The notes: generated by a model from the sequence alone, not told the origin. Positions 9,311-19,036 are shown, counted from the first letter of the stretch. The stretch: DNA of 64,000 bases from Pseudoalteromonas viridis (GCF_017742995.1 NZ_CP072425.1:3224001-3288000); one strand, 5' to 3'. Translations and numbers: made by a program.

Positions 9311-9335
9311 AACATACCATACTGTATGGTATGTT
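9311..9335. promoter_or_regulatory. Perfect TetR-type operator palindrome
   Basis: A 25-base perfect inverted repeat with one central base has 12-base arms, AACATACCATAC on the left and its exact complement on the right. It lies 26 bases before the start of the DUF2867 gene. Its position and symmetry are those of a TetR-family operator controlling its own operon. Confidence 0.8.
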
Positions 9336-9406
9336 TTTGTGCAAAGGTTTTGTCTGTTTTTTGCGCTCAAAGCTAGCGGGTTTAGTCAGTGTATCAAGAA
9401 GGGGGA

Positions 9407-9431
9407 GCCGGATCAGAGCAGATGATCCGGC
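9407..9431 (-). terminator. Hairpin downstream of ompK/tsx-like gene
   Basis: A perfect 9-bp stem (GCCGGATCA with its complement, 7-base loop) begins 12 bases after the stop of the OmpK-like gene on the minus strand. The run after it is C- and T-rich rather than a clean U tract, so termination strength is uncertain. It would separate this gene from the TetR operon downstream. Confidence 0.55.
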
Positions 9432-9442
9432 AAAAGTGTGGT

Positions 9443-10228
9443 TTAGAAGGTCCAGGCCAGGTGGATCTGAGGCACTGACTCGTTGGTGTCTGTGCCCAGT
9501 TTATTTTGCCAGTACTGCCATTCAATACCCAGCATCAGCTGGTTGTCGGGCATCTCCAGTGCATGGCCCAGATCCCAGCGCAGAATAGGTTGCGCCAGTA
9601 GCCAGCCTTTCACATCGCCACCCAGTTCATTGTCGCGGCCTGTGATGTATTCCACATGACCGGTGAACTCAAACTTGTGTCCGCCAATGGTAAAAGGGTA
9701 GCCCCAGGCCACATCCAGCATATAACTGTTGGTTTCTTTCGGTGCGCCACCGCCATTAAGACCACGACTGTCGTCGATATAGCCGGTCAGGGTGGTAGAA
9801 AAGAAGCTAAACCCGTCGATATTCCAGGAAAGCTTTACGCCTGGCAGGTACTTCATCACCTTGGCATCGCCCGCGGCGTTAAAGCCCATCACAATCCCAA
9901 CGTCCTGAAGCGCAGAGTCATTAAACTTCAGATCTGCCAGTTTCCCCAGGCTAAATGTGGAGTACCATTCACCGTAAAAGTCGCCATCCTGATAGCCATC
10001 GTCCAGATCGTCTGTGCTGTAATCGATAAAGAAGAAGTTATCGCCATAGCGGTAACCGGAGGCATGTTGCAAAGAATAAATCGTCTGATTGGCTTCTTGC
10101 TGGCTAAATGGGTTTTTAAATTCACCGTGATTAAGGTGAAGCTGAGTGTTACTCCAGTCAGCCGCCGCAGCGGTACCAGCACTAAGCATAAGACTGGCAG
10201 TAAGCGCAGAAAAAAGAGGTGTTTTCAT
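9443..10228 (-). CDS. Nucleoside-specific channel protein, Tsx/OmpK family
   Basis: This 261-residue outer-membrane beta-barrel has a signal peptide (1-22, AAA-D). ADWSNTQLHLNHGEFKNPF at its N-terminus, NFFFIDYSTDD and the C-terminal HLAWTF are typical of the Tsx/OmpK family, which forms 12-stranded nucleoside channels and vibriophage receptors. It lies downstream of an NhaC-family antiporter on the same strand with a 133-base gap containing a hairpin, so it has its own promoter or partial read-through. The pairing suggests outer- and inner-membrane steps for the same small molecule. Confidence 0.88.
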   Translation of the reverse strand: MKTPLFSALTASLMLSAGTAAAADWSNTQLHLNHGEFKNPFSQQEANQTIYSLQHASGYRYGDNFFFIDYSTDDLDDGYQDGDFYGEWYSTFSLGKLADLKFNDSALQDVGIVMGFNAAGDAKVMKYLPGVKLSWNIDGFSFFSTTLTGYIDDSRGLNGGGAPKETNSYMLDVAWGYPFTIGGHKFEFTGHVEYITGRDNELGGDVKGWLLAQPILRWDLGHALEMPDNQLMLGIEWQYWQNKLGTDTNESVPQIHLAWTF

Positions 10229-10326
10229 TGTTTCTCGTGTGTATGGGGTTATAAACAGCTGAATTATAAACGCAAATCAACAAACAAGGGGAATAAAAAC
10301 ACGCATTTTCTTGGTTTAGAACAAAT

Positions 10327-10349
10327 AATGGCATCCTCAGGATGCCATT
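10327..10349 (-). terminator. Intrinsic-type hairpin after NhaC-family gene
   Basis: A perfect 10-bp stem with a 3-base loop (AATGGCATCC-TCA-complement) starts 13 bases after the stop of the NhaC-family gene on the minus strand. The sequence beyond reads TATTTGTT, a modest U-rich tail. It probably terminates or attenuates transcription before the OmpK-like gene. Confidence 0.6.
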
Positions 10350-10361
10350 ATCGTTTGGTGA

Positions 10362-11675
10362 TCAGTCTTTATGACGGCGCAAACATATAACGGCAATGGC
10401 CGTAAACGCCAGAATAAAGCAGTAAAAGGAGGAGGTAGACACTTCCCAGGGGCTGATCTTAAAGGTCGCGCCCAGCAATAAAGCTTGTGCGCCATAAGGC
10501 AGCGAGCCTTGCATGACACAGGCAAAAATATCCAGCAGGCTGGCTGAGCGCTTACCAGAGATCTCACCATCATCGGCCAGCTTTTTGGCAACCGGGCCGG
10601 CAACAATAATACTCACGGTGTTGTTGGCGATACACAGGTTACTGGTCAGTACCAGCGCAGCAATACCCAGCTGATCGGCTACTTTTCTGTGCCATTTGGC
10701 AATGATGGTCGTGATTGCCTGGATCTTGTGAGCCAGATAATCCAGTCCGCCATTGACGCGGATAAATTCAGACAAGCCACCGATGAACATAGATAACAGG
10801 AAAATTTCCTGCATATCACTAAAGCCCTTGTATACGTCTTTAACGAAAGCGGCACCCTGATAATCGCCGGTGAACCCCATCAGTGCAGCGAAAATAATAC
10901 CACTAAAGAGCACCACAAAGACGTTAATGCCGATCACTGCCAGCACCAAAATAAAGGCATAGGGCAGCACCAGCAGCCAGTCAAACGGCTTGGTTTCAAC
11001 GGCTTGTGGCTCAGGGGTTAGGAACACCAACAAGGCAACGGTAAGGGCAGCAGCAGGCAGGGCAATTTTCAGGTTTTCTTTAAATTTGTCTTTCATTTCA
11101 CAACCCTGAGTACGGGTTGCGGCGATGGTGGTATCCGAAATAATAGACAGGTTATCACCAAACATCGCACCGGAGACAATGGTACCGGCCATCAGGGCCG
11201 GGTCGATACCGGTTTTGACAGAGACAGCATAAGCAATCGGGCCAATCGCGCCTATGGTACCCATAGACGTCCCCATGGCAGTCGAGACCACTGCGGCAAT
11301 TAAAAACAGCCCGGGTAATAGCAGGCTTGGCGGGATCAACGATAATCCGGCATTAACGACGGCATCAACGCCGCCCGTGGCACTGGCCACCGATGAAAAC
11401 GCACCGGCAAGCAAGTAAATTAAGCACATGGTAATGATGTTGCTGTGTCCGGCGCCTTTAATAAAGGTTTCAACGCTCTGGTTAATGGTGCCTTTGTTGA
11501 TCCAAAATGCGATCACTATGGCGGGTAAAATGGCCACCGGTGCCGGTAGCTGATAAAAAGCATAGTCGACGCCCTGTGATTGCAGGTACAGACCTGCGCC
11601 CAGGAACAGGCCAACAAAGGTTAAAAGAGGTAGCAAAGAAAGCTTTGCTTGTGTGTGATTTAAGTGTGGCTGCAT
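10362..11675 (-). CDS. NhaC family Na+/H+ antiporter-like transporter
   Basis: This 437-residue inner-membrane transporter has about 11-12 helices. Family features include GTSMGTIGAIGPIAYAV, the conserved SGAMFGDNLSIISDTTIAAT segment and the SNLCIANNTVSIIVAGPV segment. NhaC-family members exchange Na+ and H+, and some (MetT, MleN types) carry amino or organic acids, so the substrate is open. The ATG at 11675 is chosen for the GGGGAG upstream; the alternative at 11687 is a TTG that overlaps it. A perfect palindrome TTAGACGTCTAA lies about 105 bases upstream. Confidence 0.88.
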   Translation of the reverse strand: MQPHLNHTQAKLSLLPLLTFVGLFLGAGLYLQSQGVDYAFYQLPAPVAILPAIVIAFWINKGTINQSVETFIKGAGHSNIITMCLIYLLAGAFSSVASATGGVDAVVNAGLSLIPPSLLLPGLFLIAAVVSTAMGTSMGTIGAIGPIAYAVSVKTGIDPALMAGTIVSGAMFGDNLSIISDTTIAATRTQGCEMKDKFKENLKIALPAAALTVALLVFLTPEPQAVETKPFDWLLVLPYAFILVLAVIGINVFVVLFSGIIFAALMGFTGDYQGAAFVKDVYKGFSDMQEIFLLSMFIGGLSEFIRVNGGLDYLAHKIQAITTIIAKWHRKVADQLGIAALVLTSNLCIANNTVSIIVAGPVAKKLADDGEISGKRSASLLDIFACVMQGSLPYGAQALLLGATFKISPWEVSTSSFYCFILAFTAIAVICLRRHKD

Positions 11676-12119
11676 AGCACTCCCCAAAAACTAACCACAG
11701 CCAACGAATCCATTATTAGCTGCATTTAAACTACATCGCCCGCAATAATTGAAATCGGCGAAGGCGGAAGTTTATATGGTTAGACGTCTAAAGTCCATTC
11801 TGTTTCGTTATTATATTTATCTACCTATCTGAGTGCGTCGCTTAGGTCGTGAACAGCGCGCTCGATAGCGCAAAACACACCTTGAAATGGCACGCTGTCT
11901 GTATGGTCGCGCGTCAGTCACGAGCTCGCAAAACAGGATAGATTCGTATTATTGTCAACTGACTATGACACAGAGATAGGGTAAACTCTAGGGCACAAAA
12001 TTAATCGCCCGGCATATAAATGGGCTGAATAAGCTTATCTCTCTTGCGCTGAAAATCGGGAAAATACGTTTCCGTACCACCTTAAAGGTGGCATATCTAA
12101 CACAAAGGAAAACCGTAAA
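11676..12119. promoter_or_regulatory. Divergent promoter region of NhaC gene and dapB
   Basis: The 444-base gene-free region holds the promoters of both flanking genes. Visible elements are TTAGACGTCTAA (11780-11791), whose core AGACGTCT equals a single MetJ box although no good second box adjoins it, and CCACCTTAAAGGTGG (12077-12091), a 7-bp inverted repeat in the dapB leader. AAAGGAA at 12104-12110 serves as the dapB ribosome binding site. I saw no convincing leader ORF or riboswitch. Confidence 0.45.
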
Positions 12120-12923
12120 ATGACACAAATCGGTATTTTTGGCGCCAATGGCCGTATGGGCCTGGCGCTGATTGAAGCAGTCCAACAGTCTCAGCATTGC
12201 CAGCTTGGCAGCGCATTCGTCAGAGCGTCTTCGCCACACCTTAACCAGCCTATTGCCACATTACAGCCGCAAGCACCCGCCGGGTCGACCTTTAGTTCTG
12301 AACAGCAACTGGGCTCTGAGCTGGATGTACTGATCGACTTTACCCTGCCAGAGGGCATGCTTGGCCACCTGCAACAGGCTGTGGCCAACAAAACACCTAT
12401 GGTGATTGGTACAACGGGTTTGAGTGCAGAGCAAATGCAGGCACTGGAAAGCGCCTCTCAGTCTATCCCGATTGTGTTTGCACGTAACTTTAGTGTCGGT
12501 GTGACGCTGATGCTCGACCTGGTGCAAACTGCCGCGGCAAAGCTGGCCGATGAAATGGACATTGAAATCTTTGAAGCCCACCACCGTAATAAAGTCGACG
12601 CACCGTCGGGGACTGCACTGGCGATTGGGGAAGCCATTGCCGAGGCAAAAGGCTGGGATCATGACCAGGTGGCACGCTATGACAGAACTCAGGTACATGA
12701 GGCTAAAAGTCAACGAGAAATTGGCTATTCAGTGCTCAGAGCTGGCGATATAGTTGGTGAACACACGGCTTATTTTGCCACTATGGGAGAAAGGCTGGAA
12801 TTAACACATAAAGCAACATCAAGATTAACCTTCGCATCAGGTGCTGTAAGGGCTGCGCAGTGGTTAAAAGATAAGCCAAACGGACTTTATTCCATGCAAG
12901 ATGTGCTTGGATTGAAGAGGTAA
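12120..12923 (+). CDS. dapB: 4-hydroxy-tetrahydrodipicolinate reductase
   Basis: The enzyme carries out the NAD(P)H-dependent reduction step in lysine and diaminopimelate synthesis, in the cytoplasm. The 267-residue length is typical. The N-terminal Rossmann motif is GIFGANGRMG (residues 4-13). The C-terminal substrate site contains EAHHRNKVDAPSGTA, with the catalytic His pair and Lys and the PSGTA loop. No motif is missing. It is followed after 206 bases by carA on the same strand; this dapB-carA order is common in gammaproteobacteria. Confidence 0.97.
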   Translation: MTQIGIFGANGRMGLALIEAVQQSQHCQLGSAFVRASSPHLNQPIATLQPQAPAGSTFSSEQQLGSELDVLIDFTLPEGMLGHLQQAVANKTPMVIGTTGLSAEQMQALESASQSIPIVFARNFSVGVTLMLDLVQTAAAKLADEMDIEIFEAHHRNKVDAPSGTALAIGEAIAEAKGWDHDQVARYDRTQVHEAKSQREIGYSVLRAGDIVGEHTAYFATMGERLELTHKATSRLTFASGAVRAAQWLKDKPNGLYSMQDVLGLKR

Positions 12924-13074
12924 GCTTACTATTTTAGCGTGTTCGTTAGTAAAAGTCGTCAAAAACCTTATTTTTTTATTTTTTACGTGATTTGTTAGAC
13001 GAATCTAAGAAAGTGCTGTAGACTATAACGAATTTGCCAAAATTTTAATAACTGCGTGTTACCAAGCGCTTTGT

Positions 13075-13111
13075 AAACGGGAAAACAAGCGTTGGCTTGC
13101 TCCCGTTTTTT
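13075..13111 (+). terminator. Intrinsic terminator / possible attenuator before carA
   Basis: An outer stem AAACGGG (13075-13081) pairs with CCCGTTT (13102-13108), and an inner stem CAAGC pairs with GCTTG around a GTTG loop. A run of six T follows (13106-13111), which is a textbook intrinsic terminator. It ends 18 bases before the carA start codon and about 150 bases after dapB. It may end dapB transcripts, or attenuate carAB transcripts if the car promoter lies upstream of it. Confidence 0.75.
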
Positions 13112-13129
13112 ACTATCTAGGAGGTTAAC

Positions 13130-14266
13130 TTGACTAAATCCGCTCTCTTAGTCCTTGAAGACGGCACTGTGTTTCGCGGTACTGCCATTGGCGCTGACGG
13201 CCTGTCCGTTGGTGAGGTAGTATTCAATACGTCTATGACGGGATATCAAGAAATTTTGACGGATCCTTCTTATGCAGAACAGATTGTGACGCTGACTTAT
13301 CCACACATCGGGAATACCGGTACTAACAGTGAGGATGAAGAAGCCGATAAAATCTGGGCTAAGGGTCTGGTAATTCGGGATTTGCCATTACTTGCAAGTA
13401 ATTTCCGTAACGAGCAATCGTTAAGCGACTACTTAAAAGAACGCAATATCCTTGGGATTGCCGATATAGATACGCGTAAGCTAACGCGTATCCTGCGTGA
13501 TAAGGGCGCTCAAAATGGCTGCATCATCGCGGGCGATGAAATTGATGAGCAGCAGGCACTGGAAGCGGCAAAAGCGTTTCCTGGCCTTAAAGGGATGGAT
13601 TTAGCGAAAGTCGTAACAACAGAACAGACTTACGAGTGGCGTGAAGGAAGCTGGACTTTAGGTCAGGGCTTTCAGACTCTAAGTGCTGAAGATGAGCAAT
13701 TCCATGTTGTTGCGTATGATTTTGGTGTGAAAAAGAACATTCTTCGTATGTTAGTAGACCGTGGCTGTAAACTGACTGTAGTACCAGCAGAAACCTCCGC
13801 TGCTGAAGTACTGGCGATGAATCCAGACGGTATTTTCCTGTCTAATGGCCCTGGCGACCCAGCGCCTTGTACCTACGCAATCGATGCGATTAAAGCTTTC
13901 TTAGAAACTGATACGCCTATCTTTGGCATTTGTTTGGGCCATCAGTTACTGGCGCTGGCATCCGGTGCACAAACGGTGAAGATGAAGTTCGGTCACCACG
14001 GTGGTAACCACCCGGTGAAAGACCTGGACCGTGACGTTGTAATGATCACCGCACAGAACCATGGTTTTGCTGCGGATGAAGCAACCTTGCCAGATAACCT
14101 GCGTGCAACGCATAAGTCGTTGTTCGACGGAACCCTGCAGGGCATTCATCGTACCGACAAGCCGGCCTTTAGCTTCCAGGGTCACCCAGAAGCGAGCCCG
14201 GGTCCGCACGATGCAGCACCGCTGTTCGACCACTTCATTGAATTAATGCAAGCACGTAAAGCCTAA
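13130..14266 (+). CDS. carA: Carbamoyl-phosphate synthase small (glutaminase) subunit
   Basis: The glutamine amidotransferase subunit supplies ammonia to CarB for carbamoyl phosphate, feeding arginine and pyrimidine synthesis. It is 378 residues, the usual length. The class I amidotransferase domain has nucleophile Cys268 in [13 protein letters not shown] and the His/Glu pair in [11 protein letters not shown]. Translation starts at TTG (13130): AGGAGG lies five bases before it, and the protein then begins [12 protein letters not shown], matching the family N-terminus. The E. coli gene is also known to use UUG. carB follows after 17 bases, forming an operon. Confidence 0.97.
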   Translation: MTKSALLVLEDGTVFRGTAIGADGLSVGEVVFNTSMTGYQEILTDPSYAEQIVTLTYPHIGNTGTNSEDEEADKIWAKGLVIRDLPLLASNFRNEQSLSDYLKERNILGIADIDTRKLTRILRDKGAQNGCIIAGDEIDEQQALEAAKAFPGLKGMDLAKVVTTEQTYEWREGSWTLGQGFQTLSAEDEQFHVVAYDFGVKKNILRMLVDRGCKLTVVPAETSAAEVLAMNPDGIFLSNGPGDPAPCTYAIDAIKAFLETDTPIFGICLGHQLLALASGAQTVKMKFGHHGGNHPVKDLDRDVVMITAQNHGFAADEATLPDNLRATHKSLFDGTLQGIHRTDKPAFSFQGHPEASPGPHDAAPLFDHFIELMQARKA

Positions 14267-14283
14267 TTAGAACCGGAGTAACA

Positions 14284-17200
14284 ATGCCAAAACGTACCGA
14301 CTTAAACAGCATACTGATCCTGGGCGCAGGCCCAATCGTCATCGGCCAAGCCTGTGAGTTTGACTATTCTGGTGCTCAGGCGTGTAAAGCGCTAAGAGAA
14401 GAGGGCTACCGGGTTATTCTGGTTAACTCAAACCCGGCAACCATCATGACTGACCCGGAAATGGCTGATGCGACTTACATCGAGCCCATTCATTGGGAAG
14501 TGGTTGAGAAAATCATCGAAAAAGAAAAGCCAGATGCGGTACTACCGACTATGGGTGGTCAGACTGCCCTAAACTGTGCGCTTGACCTGGACAAGCATGG
14601 CGTACTGGCTAAACACGGTGTTGAGCTGATCGGTGCTACTGCAGATGCCATCGACAAAGCAGAAAACCGTGAACGCTTCGACGCGGCAATGAAGAACATT
14701 GGCCTTGAGTGTCCTCGCGCAGAGATCGCCCACTCAATGGATGAAGCGCACGACGTACTGTCGCGCATCGGCTTCCCGTGTATCATTCGTCCTTCTTTCA
14801 CTATGGGTGGTACCGGTGGTGGTGTTGCCTATAACATGGAAGAGTTCGATGAAATCTGTACCCGTGGTCTGGATTTGTCTCCAACCAACGAGCTACTGAT
14901 CGACGAAAGCTTACTGGGCTGGAAAGAATACGAAATGGAAGTGGTGCGTGACAAAAACGACAACTGCATCATTGTGTGTTCTATCGAAAACTTCGACCCT
15001 ATGGGTGTTCACACGGGCGACTCAATCACAGTAGCACCGGCACAAACCCTGACTGATAAAGAATATCAGCTCATGCGTAACGCCTCGATGGCGGTACTGC
15101 GTGAGATTGGCGTAGAAACCGGTGGTTCAAACGTTCAGTTCGGTGTTAACCCGGATGATGGCCGTATGGTTATCATTGAAATGAACCCGCGTGTATCGCG
15201 CTCATCTGCTCTGGCTTCTAAAGCAACCGGTTTCCCGATTGCTAAAATTGCGGCTAAGCTGGCAGTGGGTTATACCCTGGACGAGCTACAAAATGACATC
15301 ACAGGCGGTGCAACCCCTGCGTCATTCGAGCCGTCAATCGATTACGTTGTGACTAAGATCCCACGCTTTAACTTTGAGAAGTTTGCCGGCGCTAACGACC
15401 GTCTGACTACCCAAATGAAGTCGGTGGGTGAGGTGATGGCCATTGGTCGTAACCAGCAAGAATCACTACAAAAAGCACTTCGTGGTCTGGAAGTAGGCGC
15501 AACGGGCCTGAACCCAATTGTGGCACTGGATGACCCGAAAGCCAAAGAAACCATCATTCGTGAACTGCGTGAGCCAGGCGCTGAGCGTATCTGGTATATC
15601 GCCGATGCAATGCGTCACGGTATGAGCGTAGAAGAAGTGTTTGAGCTGACCAAAGTTGACCGCTGGTACCTGGTTCAGATTGAAGACATTCTGAAAGACG
15701 AAGCCACCATCGCTGAAGTGGGTATGGCTGGTCTGAACAAAGACTTCCTGCGCCGCCTGAAGCGTAAAGGCTTCTCAGATCCACGTATCGCTGAGATTGC
15801 CGGTGTATCTGAAAAAGAAATTCGTAAGAAGCGTCACCAGCTGGATATCCTGCCGGTTTATAAGCGCGTAGATACTTGTGCTGCAGAATTCAGCTCAGAC
15901 ACCGCATACATGTACTCATCTTACGATGAAGAGTGTGAAGCTGCACCGTCTGACAAAGACAAAATCATGGTGATCGGTGGTGGTCCTAACCGTATCGGTC
16001 AGGGCATCGAATTCGATTACTGTTGTGTACACGCCGCGCTGGCAATGCGTGAAGACGGCTACGAGACCATCATGGTTAACTGTAACCCGGAAACGGTTTC
16101 AACCGACTACGATACCTCAGACCGCCTGTTCTTCGAGCCAATCACATTGGAAGATGTGCTTGAAATCGTGCGCGTTGAAAAGCCAAAAGGGGTAATTGTT
16201 CAGTACGGTGGTCAGACGCCACTGAAACTGGCCCGTGACCTTGAAGCGAATGGTGTGCCAGTAATTGGTACTTCACCAGACGCGATTGACCGTGCCGAAG
16301 ACCGTGAGCGCTTCCAGCAGCTGGTTGAGCGTCTTGACCTGCTTCAGCCTGAAAACGCAACGGTTACGTCACTGGAAGAAGCGGTAGCTAAATCTCAGGA
16401 AATTGGCTTCCCGCTGGTTGTGCGTCCTTCTTATGTACTGGGTGGCCGTGCGATGGAAATCGTGTATGACGAAGATGACCTGCGTCGTTACATGACCGAA
16501 GCGGTTTCTGTGTCTAACGAAGCCCCAGTATTGCTGGACCGCTTCCTGGATGACGCCATCGAAGTAGACGTTGACGCGATTTGTGACGGTGAAAACGTCA
16601 TCATTGGTGGCATCATGGAGCACATTGAGCAAGCCGGTGTTCACTCAGGTGACTCTGCCTGTTCACTGCCTGCACACTCACTGTCGCAGGACATTCAGGA
16701 CGTAATGCGTAAGCAAGTGCGCGACATGGCACTTGAGCTGGGCGTAGTTGGTCTGATGAATACCCAGTTCGCGGTAAAAGACGGTCAGGTTTACCTGATT
16801 GAAGTGAACCCACGTGCTGCGCGTACCGTGCCGTTTGTTTCTAAAGCGACCGGTATTGCACTGGCAAAAGTGGCGGCGCGTTGTATGGTTGGCCAATCAT
16901 TGGAAAGCCAGGGCGTGACGAAAGAAGTTATCCCGCCTTACTACAGCGTAAAAGAAGTGGTACTGCCATTTGCTAAGTTCCAGGGTGTTGACCCAATGCG
17001 TGGCCCAGAGATGCGTTCAACGGGTGAAGTGATGGGTGTTGGTGAAAACTTCGCCGAAGCCTTCGCAAAAGCGCAATTAGGTGCATCAAACGCTTTACCA
17101 CGTGGTGGTCGCGCGCTACTATCTGTTCGCAATGGTGACAAGGCACGTGTTGTAGAGCTGGCTAAGACCATGAAAGCCATTGGCTTTGAGCTGGATGCCA

Positions 17201-17502
17201 CCAAAGGTACAGCACAAGCTCTGGAAGACGCCGGCATCGAAGTACGTCGCGTAAACAAGGTATTTGAAGGTCGTCCACACATTCTTGACCGCATCAAGAA
17301 CGGTGAGTACAGCTACATTGTAAATACCACAGAAGGCCGTCAGGCCATCGAAGATTCGAAGGTGTTACGTCGTGGTGCACTTCAGCATAAGACTAACTAC
17401 ACCACTACGCTCAACGCAGCGTTTGCAAACTGTACAGCCAATGAGGCTGACGACAGAAGTTCTGTAAACTCTGTTCAGGAGCTACACCAGCGTTTGAACT
17501 AA
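14284..17502 (+). CDS. carB: Carbamoyl-phosphate synthase large subunit
   Basis: This 1072-residue synthetase makes carbamoyl phosphate from bicarbonate, ammonia and two ATP. It is built of two homologous ATP-grasp halves (about 1-400 and 553-935), an oligomerisation region between them, and a C-terminal MGS-like allosteric domain. Motifs include [20 protein letters not shown] at the N-terminus with its repeat [19 protein letters not shown] in the second half, and two MNPR/VNPR ATP-grasp segments ([12 protein letters not shown] and [12 protein letters not shown]). It is complete, with ordinary codon use, in an operon with carA. Confidence 0.98.
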   Translation: MPKRTDLNSILILGAGPIVIGQACEFDYSGAQACKALREEGYRVILVNSNPATIMTDPEMADATYIEPIHWEVVEKIIEKEKPDAVLPTMGGQTALNCALDLDKHGVLAKHGVELIGATADAIDKAENRERFDAAMKNIGLECPRAEIAHSMDEAHDVLSRIGFPCIIRPSFTMGGTGGGVAYNMEEFDEICTRGLDLSPTNELLIDESLLGWKEYEMEVVRDKNDNCIIVCSIENFDPMGVHTGDSITVAPAQTLTDKEYQLMRNASMAVLREIGVETGGSNVQFGVNPDDGRMVIIEMNPRVSRSSALASKATGFPIAKIAAKLAVGYTLDELQNDITGGATPASFEPSIDYVVTKIPRFNFEKFAGANDRLTTQMKSVGEVMAIGRNQQESLQKALRGLEVGATGLNPIVALDDPKAKETIIRELREPGAERIWYIADAMRHGMSVEEVFELTKVDRWYLVQIEDILKDEATIAEVGMAGLNKDFLRRLKRKGFSDPRIAEIAGVSEKEIRKKRHQLDILPVYKRVDTCAAEFSSDTAYMYSSYDEECEAAPSDKDKIMVIGGGPNRIGQGIEFDYCCVHAALAMREDGYETIMVNCNPETVSTDYDTSDRLFFEPITLEDVLEIVRVEKPKGVIVQYGGQTPLKLARDLEANGVPVIGTSPDAIDRAEDRERFQQLVERLDLLQPENATVTSLEEAVAKSQEIGFPLVVRPSYVLGGRAMEIVYDEDDLRRYMTEAVSVSNEAPVLLDRFLDDAIEVDVDAICDGENVIIGGIMEHIEQAGVHSGDSACSLPAHSLSQDIQDVMRKQVRDMALELGVVGLMNTQFAVKDGQVYLIEVNPRAARTVPFVSKATGIALAKVAARCMVGQSLESQGVTKEVIPPYYSVKEVVLPFAKFQGVDPMRGPEMRSTGEVMGVGENFAEAFAKAQLGASNALPRGGRALLSVRNGDKARVVELAKTMKAIGFELDATKGTAQALEDAGIEVRRVNKVFEGRPHILDRIKNGEYSYIVNTTEGRQAIEDSKVLRRGALQHKTNYTTTLNAAFANCTANEADDRSSVNSVQELHQRLN

Positions 17503-17512
17503 GAAGAACAAG

Positions 17513-17532
17513 GCCAGGGCGCAAGCCCTGGC
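17513..17532 (+). other. GCAA-loop hairpin between carB and greA
   Basis: A perfect 8-bp stem GCCAGGGC is closed by a GCAA tetraloop. It lies 11 bases after the carB stop and ends 15 bases before the greA start. There is no T run, so it may be a processing or stability element, or a weak terminator, that lets greA be partly co-transcribed with carAB. Confidence 0.55.
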
Positions 17533-17547
17533 AATGAGTGAGATACT

Positions 17548-18024
17548 ATGCAATCAATTCCGATGACAGTACGAGGCGAAGAAATGCTTCGTGAAGAACT
17601 GAACCATTTAAAGAAAGTCGTCCGTCCTAAGATCGTTGCCGATATCGCGGAAGCGCGTGAGCACGGCGATCTGAAAGAAAACGCCGAGTACCACGCTGCA
17701 CGTGAGCAGCAGGGATTCTGCGAAGGCCGCATCCAGGAAATTGAAGCCAAGCTGTCTACATCACAGGTTATTGACGTCACTAAAATGGCAAACAATGGCA
17801 AAGTGATCTTCGGCAGCACGGTGACCATAGTCAATGTCGATACCGATGAAGAAGTGACTTACAAGATAGTAGGTGACGACGAGGCAGACATTAAAAACAA
17901 TCTGATCTCGGTTAACTCGCCTATTGCACGTGGTCTTATCGGAAAAGAACTGGATGATTCAGTGACCATTCAAACTCCAAACGGTAGCGTTGAATACGAC
18001 ATCATCGAAGTTGAATATGTCTAG
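17548..18024 (+). CDS. greA: Transcription elongation factor GreA
   Basis: GreA inserts its coiled coil into the RNA polymerase secondary channel and stimulates cleavage of backtracked RNA. The 158 residues are full length. The N-terminal antiparallel coiled coil carries the acidic tip [12 protein letters not shown] (Asp and Glu needed for cleavage). The C-terminal FKBP-like domain ends [18 protein letters not shown] and beyond. It lies downstream of carAB on the same strand and is followed by a strong terminator. Confidence 0.97.
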   Translation: MQSIPMTVRGEEMLREELNHLKKVVRPKIVADIAEAREHGDLKENAEYHAAREQQGFCEGRIQEIEAKLSTSQVIDVTKMANNGKVIFGSTVTIVNVDTDEEVTYKIVGDDEADIKNNLISVNSPIARGLIGKELDDSVTIQTPNGSVEYDIIEVEYV

Positions 18025-18045
18025 ATTTGTCTAACCTATAGCACC

Positions 18046-18074
18046 AAAAACCCGACCCAGTGTCGGGTTTTTTA
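18046..18074 (+). terminator. Intrinsic terminator after greA
   Basis: AAACCCGAC and GTCGGGTTT form a 9-bp stem with a 5-base loop, followed by a T run (18068-18073). This is a strong terminator 22 bases after the greA stop. Confidence 0.9.
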
Positions 18075-18154
18075 TTGCCCACTCCTTAACCTTGTGCCAG
18101 ATCAAAGAGCCATAAAAGCTGCGCGTTATGATGAGTTTAACAAAGGAGAACATC

Positions 18155-18469
18155 ATGACTGCTGACCAAATAACAAGTTTTCTCAAATCCAAACAAAATG
18201 AACTGAGTCAACGGATAGCCGCCATTGAAGCCGATTTCAAAAAGGGGCGGTCGGCCAACTTCGCAGAGCAAAACACAGAGCGCGAAAACGACGATGTACT
18301 GGATGAAATCCATCAAGAAGCCAAGCAAGAGCTGGAGATGGTCAATAACGCGATACTGCGGATAGAGCAGGGGGTTTATGGCCTGTGTCAGCATTGTGAA
18401 GAACAAATCAATCCGCAGCGCTTAAACGCTCTGCCTTACACAACGACTTGTATTAAATGCGCAAAATAG
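18155..18469 (+). CDS. DksA/TraR-type zinc-finger protein
   Basis: This 104-residue protein has an N-terminal charged coiled coil and a C-terminal four-cysteine zinc finger, C78-QH-C81 and C99-IK-C102 with 17 residues between the pairs, the exact DksA spacing. It lacks an obvious DxxDxA tip motif of true DksA, so it is better called a DksA/TraR-family (YbiI-like) protein; modulation of RNA polymerase is inferred. The ATG at 18155 has AAGGAG six bases upstream, so the longer frame from 18128 is not used. A small DUF465-family gene follows after 13 bases. Confidence 0.85.
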   Translation: MTADQITSFLKSKQNELSQRIAAIEADFKKGRSANFAEQNTERENDDVLDEIHQEAKQELEMVNNAILRIEQGVYGLCQHCEEQINPQRLNALPYTTTCIKCAK

Positions 18470-18482
18470 AAAGGACCATATT

Positions 18483-18734
18483 ATGACAATTGAAAAACAC
18501 GATCTGCACCACGAATTTCCTGAATATAAAGACGAGATCCACCACCTGAAAATGAACGACGCGCACTTCGCTCGTTTATTCAAGGAGTACCACGAGTGCG
18601 ATCACGAAGTACATCGCATTGAAACCGGCGCAGAAAACACCTCAGACGACTATCTTGAGTCACTGAAAAAACAGCGCCTGCACCTGAAAGATCAGCTGTT
18701 TTCTATTATTAAGAAAGCACAGACTGTTGCTTAA
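18483..18734 (+). CDS. YdcH family (DUF465) protein
   Basis: This 83-residue helical, His/Glu-rich protein is of the DUF465/YdcH family. The pattern FPEYKDEIHHLKMNDAHFARLF followed by EYHECDHEVHRIE is characteristic, as is a second helix LKKQRLHLKDQLF. These proteins form short coiled-coil hairpins; the molecular role is not established. It is probably co-transcribed with the DksA-like gene and followed by a terminator at 18763. Confidence 0.85.
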   Translation: MTIEKHDLHHEFPEYKDEIHHLKMNDAHFARLFKEYHECDHEVHRIETGAENTSDDYLESLKKQRLHLKDQLFSIIKKAQTVA

Positions 18735-18763
18735 GACTTAACTTGAATAAGACTTAACTTGAA
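18732..18763. repeat. Tandem 16-bp duplication
   Basis: AAGACTTAACTTGAAT is immediately followed by a near-identical AAGACTTAACTTGAAC, overlapping the stop region of the YdcH-like gene. This is probably a simple slippage duplication. Confidence 0.7.
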
Positions 18764-18804
18764 CTGTCAGATTTGGCTAGTACAGCTTAATCTGACGGTT
18801 TTTT
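18763..18804 (+). terminator. Intrinsic terminator after YdcH-like gene
   Basis: CTGTCAGATT pairs with AATCTGACGG (one G-U pair), followed by six T. It ends the dksA-like/ydcH-like transcript and marks the left edge of the AT-rich accessory region. Confidence 0.85.
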
Positions 18805-18960
18805 ATGTGTTAAAGGCGGGGGTTTAGTTATTGCTTGTTTGTGACCTATCATGAGTTAATGCAACTGCGCTAAGGGCGGCTTTGAGCGAAGAATGTACGC
18901 TGGTAGCGAGCAAAGCTAGGTAAGCTTTTTACAAAGTGCCTGATTTCGTCCCATAACATT

Positions 18961-19036
18961 ATTACTCGTCGGTTTGGGGTAAAGTGACAAAGTGGACTTT
19001 AACGCTATGCTATCTTTCTGTTTACATTTGCAATTA
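18961..19036. repeat. 76-bp diverged duplication, copy 1
   Basis: Bases 18961-19036 align without gaps to 22581-22656; both contain GGTTTGGGGTAAAGTGA and CTGTTTACAT blocks. This copy lies within the 334-base gene-free gap before the HEPN gene. The rest of that gap has no recognisable feature beyond an attC-like core GCTAGGC at 19113-19119. The repeat could be an old insertion or a shared promoter segment. Confidence 0.65.
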
